Origin: Citrus sinensis
Taxonomy: Eukaryota; Streptophyta; Magnoliopsida; Sapindales; Rutaceae
Assembly: GCF_022201045.2 (NCBI RefSeq)
Contig: NC_068564.1
Coordinates: 4,712,001-4,776,000 of the forward strand
Direction: 5' to 3'
Length of the DNA: 64,000 bases
Positions within the stretch are counted from its first letter, which is position 1; every line of letters starts with the position of its first letter. A model generated the notes under the pieces. That model was given only the letters and a program-made list of their open reading frames with translations. It searched no databases and had not been told where the DNA came from. Below are positions 23,374-35,568 of this stretch, one piece after another. A program made the translations under genes and the position numbers.

Positions 23374-26300
23374 ATGCCTTTTCTTCTTGACAGCTTTAGA
23401 TCAATTTCAACGATGGGTTTGTTTAGGATTGTCTTGTTATTCTCGTTATGTTCGTTAATTTCTCGTGCCTTTTCTCACGAGACAGTCAATGCTCACAACA
23501 ATCACATTCTGCCCAGGCCTTTGATTCTCAAGTACCCAGATAATTTAATCGAGACCCAGTTGAATCAACTCAATGAAGAGGTGAAACTACAGTGTACGAC
23601 CTGGAGGTTTGCGGTTGAAGCTAATAATTTGAATCCCTGGAAGACGATTCCGCGTGAGTGTTTGGAGTATGTGAGGGATTATATGATGGGTCGAGGTTAT
23701 GGACTTGATCTCGAGAGGGTTTCGAATGAGGCGGGTGTTTTTGCGAAGAGTGTTGAATTGCGTGGTGATGGGAAAGATGCGTGGATTTTTGATATTGATG
23801 AGACTTTGTTGTCAAATCTTCCTTATTATCAAGAGCATGGTTATGGGTAGGGTTTTTTTTTTCCCCCTTCAAAATTGATTCTAGGAAAGTTACATGGTTG
23901 GTTTATATTGGATATACATTTTGTTTGGTTGCTGAGAAAGTGCAGAGGAACAAAAAGTTTAGAATGTACATAAATTGGAATTAGTTTGCAAAATAGTTTA
24001 GATTTTGAGGATAAGGTAAAGCTTTAATAATTTCTTATGAAAGAAACAAAGCTAAGATATTAAGTTAACTGGACCGGATGAGTTGTGAACGAATTCAGAA
24101 AAGTAGAAGCATATGAGAGTTTTTATCTCTAGAAGCCATAATAAGGTCAAATTTAGGGCGTTGTTAATTGCATTGATTGGCTCTGATTGAGATATTTATC
24201 CTTGTTGATATTCCTTTTATTTAGAAGGAAAAACTGATTTCTGACGTGGGTTTCTTTTTGGGCCATTTGTAGATTGGAGATTTTCAATCCAGTGGAGTTT
24301 GATAAGTGGGTTGAGAAGGCCATGTCACCGGCAATAGAGGCCAGTTTGAAACTCTATGAAGAGGTTCTGGGATTGGGCTTTAAGATTTTTTTGCTGACAG
24401 GGCGCAGTGAGAAGCAAAGGAGTATTACTGTTGACAATTTGATCAATGCAGGGGTTCGATATTGGGACAAACTCATTTTGAGGTGACTACTGCATCTTTT
24501 ATGATTGGTGTAGCATATGTAGGATAAATTATGGATTCCTCTGCGACATGCTTTTTGCATTATAGTGCCTTTTTAGCTTGTTTGTTGTAGAGCTCTAATA
24601 TTCGTATCAAGTATATAGTGTGATATTTGCAATTTTGTTAGGTATTAGGTGCATTGCTAGTTAAAATTTAATAATCTCTGTTCTCAAACCTTTGAGAATT
24701 GACTTGGGGTTATCTTATGAATATATATTTGGTTTTTGTATAACTTTAGGGCGTTTGTTAAAAGGATAGACATAAAAAATTATCATGGTGATTTTCGTTA
24801 GGTGCTGATAGTATGAGGTATAAGTTACTTTATCTAGTTGAAGAGCCTTTGTTGCAACTGTTCCGGAACTTATCATGTTTTGATGTTGAAATGTTAAGAA
24901 TGAAGGAACTTTCTCTTTTGTGATGTTTAGTTCAACTCTAATAATCTTCCAATAGGAGATATTCTAAACCCTAGGGAGGAAGGTTTTTAGTTTCAACATG
25001 CTTCAAAAGAGATTCCTCTTGATGCTCCTAAACTACAAAAGGAAAACTAAAATGTATCTTTCACCGTGTGGGAGAAATATGTTTGTTTGAACTGTTCTTC
25101 ATGCCAGCTCCTATATTCCTCTTTGACTCTGTTTCATTCTTGTGTGGGGTTGATGAGGGTAGAGTTCTTGGAAGTTGCTTTGGGTTAGAATTTTTATTAT
25201 GTGTGTGAAGTTAGAGCATTGAAATAATATTTGAGGATAGTGTGAATATATTTGTCCTTTCTGGGAAGATATTCAGATTACTTTGTCAATAGGATTTTAT
25301 TTCCTAAGAATTCAGAGGGTTCCTCCTTTCCATCATCAGCATGGGTGCCAGTTATGGTTCCATCTAGTAGTAAGCCTTCAGGCTTCTCCTCCCTTACCAT
25401 AGTTGAGTAGCTGTTTTAATCTAGGTTGCTACCATTTTGGTTGGGCAATGATATGCCAAAAATTGTAAAGCATATTTGCATCTTTTGTAGTCTCCGACAA
25501 CTAGCTTTTAGGTAAAAGAAAACAAATGTATATATGATCTCTGGTTTCAACTGTTTAGAATGGAAAAAAAAGAGGAGTCTCAAAAGTCTCACCTAGTGTG
25601 CTGCTTTTAATTGTTTAGTACTTTGATATCAAAGATTGTCTTTGAAGTAAGAAACACTGTTTACCCATCTTGAGATATTTTAACACTATGGCTGTTGCCT
25701 CAGCTGAAAGTAGCAAGGTTCTCAGCCTAAGTGTAAACCGAAACAGTTGCTTTTATTTGGAAAAAAAAAAAGGAGGTGGTTTTCTGGGTAAGTGGGATTC
25801 CCTAATTTGGAGGGACAATTAACGGCTGCTTCCTTCAATAGCGAGCATCCTTAGAATTTCATTGTCTGAATGAGTTATTATTCTTTTTCTTACTTTTTTA
25901 TTGTCTCAGAAAGGGGGGCAGTGGTTAATTTTCCTTTACTTCTTTTCTCTGTTAGTTTCGGGTTTTTTATTCAGATTTTATGGGATGATTGCTAAACAAG
26001 AGAGTGTTGGTTACTGTAGTTTTCCAAAATTTTATTTTGTCTGAGCCATCTGTTCCCTTATTTCATTATTATCATTGATACATATTTTGTTACATGTTTT
26101 ATATTACCCAGAGGAAATACCTTTCTTTGGGGGTGAAAAAAAATCCCATTTATGTATATGCAAAATGCTCGTATAAGCTCACATGACCTGCTATATAAAT
26201 ACATGGTGGAGTTTTCTATCCCCTTTTTTTCCCCGTCACCCACATGCTGATGAGATGCCCATATACTCATGATCCAGATATGATTACTAGGGTTGCATAC

Positions 26301-26550
26301 CAGAATCATCATGCTTCAAATACTTTGCTTTGCTACCTCCAAACTGAATCCCGGGTGCTTATTTAAATGCAGGTCCTCTGATGACCATGGGAAACTGGCG
26401 ATAATTTACAAATCGGAGAAGAGAAACGAGATGGTACAAGAGGGATACCGGATTCTGGGAAACTCTGGGGACCAATGGAGCGATCTATTGGGTTCTCCCA
26501 TGCCCAGTCGCTCTTTCAAGCTTCCAAATCCCATGTATTACATCCCTTGA
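23374..26550 (+). CDS. HAD superfamily acid phosphatase (subfamily IIIB, VSP/APS-like)
   Basis: A secreted or vacuolar phosphomonoesterase of the family that includes vegetative storage proteins and tomato acid phosphatase 1. Three exons: 23374-23846, 24273-24482 and 26373-26550, giving 286 residues (273 if the in-frame ATG at 23413 is used). The second ATG opens directly into the hydrophobic signal peptide MGLFRIVLLFSLCSLISRAF and is the likelier start. HAD motif I is DIDETLLSN with nucleophile D140 and acid D142 (from the first Met). Motif II is LLTGR (T200). Motif III Lys is in KLAIIYKSEKR, and motif IV is GNSGDQWSDLLG. All catalytic positions are present, unlike many storage-type VSPs that lost the nucleophile, so it is likely active. 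Intron 2 is long (1.9 kb) with no feature seen in it. An AATAAA lies about 25 bases after the stop. Confidence 0.93.
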
Positions 26551-28510
26551 TTGGCGCAAATTGTTAATTTTTTCAATAAAACAAACAGGACCTTGTTCTT
26601 GTAACCTGAAATTGTATAGGCATTAAAAACGCAAATGTTAATTGAACACAGTAAATTTATGGTGCCAACACAAATGTTTGCAATGTGTTGTTGCTACCAA
26701 CCAAACGTCAATCAAAATGTACAACAGCTGTAGAAAGCAAGAATAAAGCAGCATATTTCTATTGTCAAATTGTAAATTTACTGGCCTGTTTGTGCTACTG
26801 ATGACTTTAACGGAGCAAATTTCTGATGCTTCATTACTTTATAACGATGTTGTGTTATTAAAAGAGCAAAGGAAAAGGACCACAGTATGTGAGTATGGCA
26901 CCATGTCCGGTTATTGTCAAGTGCTTGAACTTGAACATCATCAATATTGGTCCCAGCCTGTGCCTTGTGGTTGTGGCAACTGGTAACCACTTAAGCAAAA
27001 GCCATGTGTTTTGTTTTCATTTGAATGAGCGTTAACAAGCAAATGCACGAGAACTCTCTTATTTTTTCACTACTTGTAATGAAAATTCAATTTCCTTTCT
27101 AGTCTGAGTGAGATTGGGAGTCTAAAATTTTTATTTTTACTCCAGAGATTTTGCAAACCGAAACATGTTGGTTTGGTTGGCAATGTTTGATACTTTTCAA
27201 AGGGTTATTTTAATTGCTTTCTGTTGGTTAATTGATAAAAGAAATATATGTTTAGTGCTATGCAGTATAACCAGAAGAAACAATAAATAGATCAAAAGAC
27301 AGCTTACTAGGAATTTTCCCACCAAGAATTATAGATGTTGATGCAAAAACTATAATAATGAATTCTGAACTGCAATTTTAGTTTTGGAAAATCATTACCA
27401 AAGTTCGTGTAGATCGTGACATCTTGGAATGCTTTTCCTTCATAAGTATTTATTATTATTTTTTATTAGTTAAAAGTGAAAGGTCTCTCTGTTTTACATA
27501 TTAAAATATTAATCAAATTTCTTGTAGTTCATATAAAAATCTTTAAGCTGAAATTACATCCTGTCTAATTTGATTTGTGCAGATAAGTAAGTCTTCTTGA
27601 GAAAAAAAAATCTTCAATCTCATCATAAATAAAATTAGAATAAATTAAATAGAAAAAGTGTCTCAACAACCGATTTTAGCCCCAAAAAAGGCACACATTT
27701 TCTAATTCTTTTAGGCTGTGGATTTATGTGATATGGTTCCATGAAATCATGATACTGCCTTTTTCATGAAACAATTAGAAGGAAAAAAAAAAAATCAATT
27801 AGACAACAAAAATGGTGATGAGATAGATTCTTATTTATTTTCATGAGATATTGTTGGTGAAGCAATTAGGTGAGGTGTTTACTTTGTCCCTCAAGTGGCA
27901 TGTGCTTTTGTATTTTAATGATTTATTTTTCTCTATTTTTAAAGCAATCACTTTACCAATTATTCTATGTTAAAGTGTCCATTATTCTATTTTTTTTTCA
28001 ATTTAATTAATACTTTTTTAATTATGTAAGGAAGATTTCGAGGACGTACTCGTGAGTTGGACATTTACAATCTTTTTGTTTGATTATATATTTTATGTAC
28101 AATAATGTGGACGGATCTCTATAATACAATATAATAATCTCTTTGTTGGATTATATATTCTATGTTAAAGTGCGCATCAAGGAATTTTGCTTTTGTCCCG
28201 TCTGTCTTGGTGGATTTCAATTTATTACCTTGCGAAGTTCAAAAACAATTAATTAATTAAAGAGCATATGTTTACAAGTGATTGATTGGTTGTGTATACG
28301 TGAGATTTGATTTTGATCTAACTATGTTCAAGATGAGATCAAGAATTCTTTATTAGTTAAATAAAGAAACTAAATTTCCATTCATTCCAAACTTAAAGAA
28401 TACCAATAAGCAATAACAACTCTAAATAAAAATGTAAATATGATGATGATGCGATTTTGGTTTTAAGTAAAACTAGCACAATTACGTGTTTTTAGAAATT
28501 TTTTGAACTA
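26551..28510. other. Spacer, no gene recognised
   Basis: AT-rich DNA with short unrelated ORFs (for example around 26762-26990 on both strands) that resemble no family and overlap one another. The end, TTTGAACTA at 28502-28510, is the left target-site copy of the SINE. Confidence 0.4.
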
Positions 28511-28789
28511 AGTCACTCGGCCTTGGGCCGAGTGGTCAGGGTTGCTGCCCTCCAACTTGGAGGGCAGCAGTTCGAACCCCCACAAATACATTGTGGTGGT
28601 ATTTATTTTCTCAATTAAAATTGAGTGAAAGTAGTTTTCTCTCTTACCTAAGAGTGAGGAATAGACATCCCTCGAATATTTATAAGGGTTAAAAATTGGG
28701 CAGAGCTCCATTAGTATTGATATAAGTTGGTCTCAGTAATAGTCTGATTTGTAGTTTGAGCAATGGTCTCATGTAATAAAAAAAAAAAA
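28511..28789 (+). mobile_element. tRNA-derived SINE, copy 1
   Basis: The head resembles a tRNA (class II-like Leu/Ser): an A-box-like GGGCCGAGTGG near 28527, a B-box AGTTCGAACCCC at 28570-28581, and a GCTGCCC/GGGCAGC stem between them. A non-tRNA body of about 190 bases (TAGACATCCCTCGAATAT near 28661) follows and it ends in a poly(A) run at 28778-28789. A 9-bp TSD, TTTGAACTA, flanks it at 28502-28510 and 28790-28798. The anticodon region does not fold into a normal tRNA, so it is not a tRNA gene. Confidence 0.8.
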
Positions 28790-28884
28790 TTTGAACTAGC
28801 TTCTACATGGAATGCAGAGATTGTTTGCTAAAATATGTACAAAATTAAGATGGCAAAATTGTTTCAATTATCTTACTGGATGAT

Positions 28885-29165
28885 GGGTGCGTTTGAGATT
28901 GAGGTGCTGTAATTTTTAAACTACAGATGCTATAAAAAAAGTTGTAAGTATAAAAGAAAAATTAATAATATGTAGTAAATATAAAATTTAAATAATAGTT
29001 TTGACAAATTATTAAAGATATAATAAATTCTCTATTATACCTCTATTATACAAGTGAAAAATTATATCAATATAACTTTCAAGTTATAACGGCTGGTGTT
29101 TACTAAATACTTTACTGTTGTAGTTTAAAAGTTACAGATGTTCAACCTTAATCTCAAACGCACCC
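28885..29165. mobile_element. 281-bp MITE
   Basis: Terminal inverted repeats: the left end reads GGGTGCGTTTGAGATTGAGG and the reverse complement of the right end reads GGGTGCGTTTGAGATTAAGG. Further inside, CTACAGATG-type sequences also pair. The flanking trinucleotide is GAT on both sides (28882-28884, 29166-29168). No ORF. A 3-bp TSD fits PIF/Harbinger-type MITEs, although these usually use TAA/TTA. Confidence 0.75.
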
Positions 29166-30437
29166 GATGTATACATTCAAATAAATACACAATTTTTTTA
29201 AAAAAATTCCAATAATTTTTATAATTTAATAATTTACATGTTTCATCATCTGATCATCATATATAAAAGTAATAACATTGGATACTATTGACTTAAAAGA
29301 GTACATTTCAAGTGATATACCAACTATGTACATCATTGGATTCATTTATTTTTAATAAAAAGAGGAAGCATTTAATAAGATTTTGCTACAGTATTAGCCT
29401 ATTATTATTATTACTTCTTACCTTCAAATGTTGGAAATGTGTGGCTTGTATTTACCTCAAAGCGCCTTCTTGGAGTTTGATGGAGGAGAGTTGGTGGCGG
29501 TAGCTGCAAAGGCATTTCCACGTTTAAGTCAGCTTAGAAGCTGTGAAAATGAGAGGAAGTTGTGTCTTTTTCTGTTGATAAAACTTAATTAGATTTATAG
29601 TTTTGCTTTGGGAGTAAAATTTGAATGTTTCTACTTGACTATCAATAGCGCCAAAGATTAGATATTTTAAAAATGTAATCTCCCCTTTCCGTTCTTGGGA
29701 TTAATTTGAAAATTTGAATTAATTTAGAACTTAATAATTTCTTTAAAATTTGAATGTTTTGAAAGACTTAACAAGTGATTTTAGAAAATTAAAAATTAAT
29801 TTAGATGTTTGGTAAATTTTTTTAGGAATCACTTTTGGTAAATTCACATTATCTTATAGTAAATTTTGAAAAGCTACTCCTTTCTTATTTTTCAAAATGA
29901 AAAAGACCAAAATTAAAAGTAATAAATTCTATATATATTCTCATATATATTATATGAGTAGTTTTTCAAAATCTGATTTTGAGAAATGAATAGCTTTTCA
30001 AAATCTAATTTTGAGAATCATTTTTATGCTTAATACAATTCTATATATATCCTCATTTTTATTATAAAAATCCCAAATTATCCTTATTAATTAGCAAATA
30101 AAATCATTGACTTTAAAGAAATTATTATTAGTACCAATTAAATTGAGATAAAAAATAAACAAATAAAATTAATAATATGAAATATTATTTTAGCTATTAT
30201 TTATTATATATGCACAATATAAAAAATTTCTATGTACATATCTATAAATGTTTAAATAAATTTTATTCAACATTATGTCCAATTTAGTTATTTATATTCT
30301 TACAATAATTTAACAATAAGATTTACTAAATACTAAATACAATAATTTAACAATAAGATTTACTAAATACATAACAATATAGTTTTAGAAGTAAAGATAC
30401 AGAAGTTCATATTATTAAATAAAACCCTAACTCAAAT
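29166..30437. other. AT-rich spacer
   Basis: No gene recognised. Contains repeated phrases such as TTTTCAAAATCTGATTTTGAGAA (about 29956 and 29995) and a short direct repeat ACAATAATTTAACAATAAGATTTACTAAATAC (about 30303 and 30340). Confidence 0.4.
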
Positions 30438-31302
30438 TGGAGATGGCCAACAGGCTGTGCCGGTATCAGAAGACGGCCCATGAGAGCCCTTGGTCGGCAC
30501 AACATGGCTCACCATATGCTTTATGCGCCTAATTTTTATTTTTTTTTGTTTAGGCCTGACTTGACATTGCGTGCCGTGTCATGGGTCGTGCCTAAAAAAA
30601 AACATGACAAGTATTTTTTTTATTTTCTAAAGGCATGTCAAGCTATTAGCATAGTTTTCTCAAGTCCATATACTTTGTTTAAGTCCATATACTTTTTTTA
30701 AGTCCATGTGCCTTTAGTTAAATTAAATAGAATCGCAGCATCAAAACTTAAGTCCATTTTTAATAATAATAAATTAATAATAGTAAGAGAATATAATACT
30801 AATTACTAAGTTAGAACCTACGGTATTATAGTTTTTTTAATTACTTAGCAATAGCAACAACAATAATAAATTATTTCTTAAGGGTTAATTTAATTGTTAA
30901 CTTCAATTTACATAAAAATATGAATCATATTCCATAATAAACATTAATGCATACATTTAATAAAATCATAATATTTATAATTTTAATTATTAAAATCATG
31001 ATATCATCTATTTATTTAATAAATTATAGACATAAAAAATTGGAGTATTTTTTTAAAGCTAAGAATTAAATGAATTTAAAAAACTTGGTCTGTTATTTAT
31101 AAAATTATAGAATTCTTAGCTTACTTTTATCAAATAAATGAAACATACTTATTGCATGTCTTTTTGCGTGCCTAACCCATCTCTAATTGTGTTGTACTTT
31201 TAAGGTCCACTTATCTAAAATTCTCAACCCAACCCAGCATAGGTGCCATGACGTGATCCTTACCCTAACAATACATGTTGTCCGGCCCGTTAGCTATCTC
31301 TA
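30438..31302. mobile_element. Probable non-autonomous hAT element, decayed
   Basis: The left end reads TGGAGATGGCCAACAGGC and the reversed right end TAGAGATAGCTAACGGGC, an Ac-like terminal inverted repeat. Flanking 8-mers are ACTCAAAT and ACTTCAAT (6 of 8 match). Subterminal GCCGTGTC/GGCCC-rich sequence is typical of such elements. The interior is AT-rich with no transposase. Confidence 0.5.
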
Positions 31303-31841
31303 ACTTCAATGATGAAAAAATTATTTTGTTTTCAAGTCGCACACTCACGTCAAAATTAATTATTCTGAGGATAAATGATAGATTTATATTTAAGAGTTTG
31401 GGAGCAATTGACTCCATTCAAAAGTATTTTTTTTTCTTGTTATTGATTTTTAGAAAAATTATCTTTGAGTACGGATAATTTTAGAAATAAAATTTGATAT
31501 TAAGTTCAATTTTATAAATTATTATATTTCATTATGATATTAATCCTTATGAATCAAGTCTCCAAATCGTTCATCCCTGCCAAGAGTCCTTTGGCCATTG
31601 TAAGTAGGGATGGCAAATATTTAATTATGGATGGATAACATCCATCCAAATACAAATTCATAATTATCCATAATGGATATATCCATATCCATATCCAATA
31701 TTTAATATTGGACATGGATATGGATTTTATCCATATAGTTATGGAGATCCATGGATATTTTATTTTTATTATATAAAAATAATAATATAAAATAGTTAAA
31801 ATTCCAATATCAAATTTGGCTATTAAACTATTTATATTAGT

Positions 31842-31845
<4 letters not shown>

Positions 31846-31926
<81 letters not shown>
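31846..31926. repeat. (TA)n microsatellite, about 40 units
   Basis: Uninterrupted alternating TA over roughly 80 bases inside the hAT element. ORFs that cross it (YIYIYI runs) are artefacts. Confidence 0.95.
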
Positions 31927-31929
<3 letters not shown>

Positions 31930-31932
31930 AAA

Positions 31933-32102
31933 TGGCGGTTCGGTGGTCGGTGGCAGCGGTCCGGAAACTTTCCGGCGAATTCCGGCGTAGGTCCGGCGAC
32001 CTTCCGACGAAGCCAACAGTATTCCGGCGAGTTCCGGTGGTGGTTCGGTGGAGGTCTGGCGACCTTCCGGTGGTGGTCCATCGACTTTTCGGTGAAGGTC
32101 CA
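31933..32102. repeat. GC-rich block of TCCGGCGA-type repeats
   Basis: About 170 bases of GC-rich sequence in very AT-rich surroundings. Short words recur: TTCCGGCGA, GGTCCGGCGACCTTCCG, GGTGGTTCGGTGG. It directly follows the (TA)n tract within the hAT element. Open frames exist on both strands but show only low-complexity composition. Confidence 0.75.
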
Positions 32103-32468
32103 TTTATAATATTAAACTAATAAAATAAAATAATAATTATTAATAGTATTAAATAAGTTAAAAAATTAAAGGGTAATTTTGAAAATTTTAGTTTTTAATA
32201 TAAGAGTAATTTAAAATTTTCACTAGTTAATATAATATTTTTACAATTATTTATTTATTATATTTTTAATTTTTAATTTTATAAAATTAAAATTTTTTAA
32301 ACTTGTGTTGAATTAAACGGACATCTATTGGATAAAAATAATTATTCATATTTATCTGAATATAATTTTAAAAATAAAAAAATCTTAAATAAATATTATC
32401 TGATCTAATTAAATAAATATTATAGATATCTATTATAAAGAGATCCAATTATCATCCCTCATCGTAAG

Positions 32469-34471
32469 AGTAAAGGTCAGGGACCTATTTGATGCAAAAG
32501 TATAAAACATGAAAGACTATTGCCCGAAGATACACGTTTTGACACAGAACTGAAGCATAATGCAATGCGGGTCCCCTGAAAGGCCAATTGAATAATTTAA
32601 TTTTGATGATGAGAGTGGGGGCCACATCATTAACTCATCCATCTGCGCCGTCAATTAATTTATCATGCAACTGTGACTCGAACTACCAATCTAGTCTAAT
32701 CATGGGTATAGTGTAATGGACACGTGGCTCATGTCAGAAAGTTGACATGTTGGGAACACTTTCGGACACGTGGCTGGTCTCCATTGGCTTTGTAACATTT
32801 AGGGAACCTAGTTAAAATTGAAAGTCCCACAACTTCACCATAAACTCGGACGGTGCCCTACTGTTCAAGTACACTGGTCGTTGGCATTGGTGGGTGTTAA
32901 TGTTACATCATTATGAACAAGCACTATGAAAATTGTGCATTTTAAAAATAATAATAATTGTGTGTATTTTTTTTTCTTTTTAATAAAAGGCATAAAATAA
33001 AACCAAAGTTTTTAAATTAATTTTAATATTAATGTTTGAAAATGATATTTCAACCCAATGTACGAGTGTTGATAACAAGTTAACAATAGGTACAATGTAA
33101 TGATTTTATGTGTATATAATTATACAAGGTCCTTTAATTGATTAAAATTAATTATGAAGTTTTGCTCAATCTTTTGACGTTATTCTAGATGGACAATGGA
33201 AGGTATAAAGTCATCATCCTAGTCCCTAGACATGAATTTATTTTATAAAACTAAGCATATTAGTACTATTTTTTTTTCTTTTTTGACTTTTTCTATTTCA
33301 ATTTATTTTTTTATCATTTCAAAGTCATCTTAGCGTAAATAATTTTTTTTTTCTCCGGAAGATTAAACATACTAATTAAAACTCATTATTTTTCCTATGC
33401 AAGTTGTTGCAAATGCGTTGTGCAATTACAGTCATCTTATAATAGAGATAAGAATCATTATTTAATAGGCGAAATTTCTCATTCTTATCTAAATTTTTTT
33501 TTAAAATCAAAAATATTAAAACTCATTATTTCAAGCCTTTAAATTCATGCCATCTGAAAATTATTTTTATTTGACTTCAATTGTTTATCAAATAAATGAG
33601 ATCATATAAATGTTTGGATTTACGTTTAGATTTACATTTGGATTTAACATTCACCAACATGACTCATTTTTATTTTGTTTTTTTCCCCATAGATCAACAT
33701 TTCAGAAGAAAGTCAAGATCCACTTGTACCTGTATTCAAATTAGTTAAATTGAATTCATAAACTTAAATGAATTTTAGTCATTTTGAAAAATCTTTATTT
33801 ATCAAAAATACAAATTTTATGGGAAAGTCTTGTTGTCCAATATTACCCTCAAACTTTAGAATTAAGAACTCATGATGATGATGCTTCTTTATAAAATGTT
33901 AGGTACATTTCTAGAAAGGCTCTGTGATTTGACACATGCAAGCTTTTTACATGTATAAAGTGATTGAAAAATATACAAATTATTAAACCTATTTCCACCA
34001 ATCATGCCATCACGTTGTCAATTCAAAAAGCAACTTTGATTGCAATTCTTGTGAAGTCTCTGCCACGGGAAAATTCTAAGACGAACAGGGCAAGCTACTA
34101 GGATGTCTTGGAATTGTTTTGTTTTTAAAGCCTAAAAATGAAAATCATCCAAACTTTAAATATATCTAACAACCACAAATATGAGCTTCTCATATGATCC
34201 ATAAGAAAAGGGGAGAAAATGAGGAAAATTCCTTAAATTTTTCTCTAATATTTGATTGAAACACAGACACATTTTTAGGCTGCCCAAATACTTCCTTAAT
34301 GGTTTAGTATTTTAATTCATACATTTAAAACATCATTAGATCTCTTTTGAGATAGTTTTGACATTTTTGTAAGCATTACTAGTTGTAAAAACCCATCATG
34401 CAAATTCATCAATAAAAATTAGGGTGAATCCCAAACGATTAAGAGAGTAAATGTTAAAAAAAAATCACTAC
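32469..34471. other. AT-rich spacer
   Basis: No gene, RNA or delimited element recognised. The sequence ACACGTGGCT occurs twice (about 32720 and 32766) close to a GGGTCCCC stretch, but I assign no function. ACTAC at 34467-34471 is the left TSD of the next element. Confidence 0.4.
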
Positions 34472-34564
34472 TGTTGATGCTGAAATTCGGATGAATTGAT
34501 CAAATCTCAGATCCCTGCATCAACATTAAATTTGTTTGGTGCGAAGCTGCTGATTAGTTAGCAC

Positions 34565-34775
34565 CATGAGCAGATTTTCTATGAGCAGATGTTCCATGAG
34601 CAGACAACCCATGAGCAGACGATCCATGAGCAGATGACCCATGAGCAGACAATCCATGAGCAGACAACCCATGAGCAGACAATCCATGAGTAGACGATCC
34701 ATGAGCAGACAATCCATGAGCAGACGATTCATGAGCAGACCATCCATGAGCAGACAACCCATGAGCAGATAACCT
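34565..34775. repeat. 15-bp minisatellite (CCATGAGCAGACRAY), about 14 units
   Basis: ATGAGCAG recurs every 15 bases from about 34566 to 34761. Because 15 is a multiple of three, all frames stay open and translate as pentapeptide repeats (for example SAHGL on the minus strand). I regard these as non-genic. Confidence 0.9.
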
Positions 34776-35234
34776 GTGAGCCTGTGAGCACAACCAACAG
34801 TCAGGAGGCGCCGGAAGTTTTTCCGGCGAGAACCCTCCGACGCTTAAGTCAGTGATTCGGGTCTTACTTGGAAAAACTCATACCACAATTCATGTGGCTT
34901 AATTATGATTGCTTTAAACAAAAAGCTTTTAAGTAAATTTAAAGGAAAAGAATTCAAAATAATCAATCTTAAAGAAATCACAGGCGAAAGAGAAATTTCT
35001 CAGTGGTAGAGAGAGAAAAAGGTCAAATGGGTTCAGTTGCTTAGAGAGAGAGAGAGAGAGAGAGCTCGAAGAATCCCCCCTTGTTTCCTTCCCCTTCCTA
35101 GGGTTTTTATAGGAAACTATAGCGGTTTTTATCCTCTCCCCTAGAATTCTCAAGAAAACTACTAATTTTCAGCCCACTAAGAATATGGTACCTAATATTT
35201 CGGAGAAAATGTTTTGACTGAATCGTGCTTTCTG

Positions 35235-35470
35235 GTAACTTCCTGGTCGAGGTGATGTGCTCGAGGTCACCACATATTATTCTAGTCGAGATGACCAATA
35301 ATATCCTGCTCGAGGTGATGTGCTCGAGGTCACCACATATTATTCTGGTCGAGGTGGCCAATAATATCCTGGTCGAGGTGGCCAATAATATCCTGGTCGA
35401 GGTGATCTGCTCAAGGTGACCAATAACATCCTGATCGAGGTGACCAATAACATTTTAGTTGAGGTGATCT
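35235..35470. repeat. 24-bp degenerate minisatellite (TGGTCGAGGTGRCCAATAAT)
   Basis: Units resembling CCTGGTCGAGGTGGCCAATA, each about 24 bases, alternate with a longer variant containing GTGCTCGAGGTCACCACATA. About nine or ten units are visible. It lies in the presumed U3 part of the solo LTR, upstream of the minus-strand TATA box. Confidence 0.85.
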
Positions 35471-35568
35471 GCTCTACCATTTGCTTACTTTTACTTTGAG
35501 GAGAGCACGATAATGTATGAGCAAACTTCTTTATCGTGGTCACCCTATTTCATTCTCTAAACAACTAC

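Larger units (their letters stand above)
31605..32460. mobile_element. Non-autonomous hAT (Ac-like) element, 856 bp
   Basis: The left end begins TAGGGATGGCAAAT and the reversed right end GAGGGATGATAATT, close to the classical Ac terminus. Flanking 8-mers ATTGTAAG (31597-31604) and ATCGTAAG (32461-32468) agree at 7 of 8, as expected for a hAT TSD. Subterminal TCCATATCC/GGATATGGA motifs recur. Inside are a long (TA)n tract and a GC-rich block. No transposase remains. Confidence 0.72.
34472..35563 (-). mobile_element. Solo LTR of a gypsy-type retrotransposon, 1092 bp
   Basis: Starts TGTTGATGC and ends CTAAACA, with the 5-bp direct repeat ACTAC on both sides (34467-34471, 35564-35568): TG...CA ends plus perfect TSD. 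Transcription signals read on the minus strand: CCTATAAAAACCCTAGG near 35094-35110, and further downstream GACTTAAGCGTCGGAGGGTT near 34825-34845. The same CTCCGACGCT(T/C)AAGTCA block and the same ends occur at 51551-52333, so the two belong to related families. Two minisatellites lie inside. Confidence 0.82.

Noticed and set aside
28520..28590. Possible tRNA gene
   Set aside because: A/B-box-like motifs exist, but acceptor and anticodon stems do not fold normally, and the sequence is followed by a SINE body, poly(A) and TSD.
31554..32109. Long ORFs on both strands across the (TA)n tract
   Set aside because: They are kept open by alternating TA (YIYIYI) and a 15- or 3-periodic GC-rich repeat inside a hAT element.
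34526..34793. Minus-strand ORFs with MDRLLMDCLL / SAHGLSAHG pentapeptide repeats
   Set aside because: They result from a 15-bp minisatellite within a solo LTR; every frame is open by periodicity.
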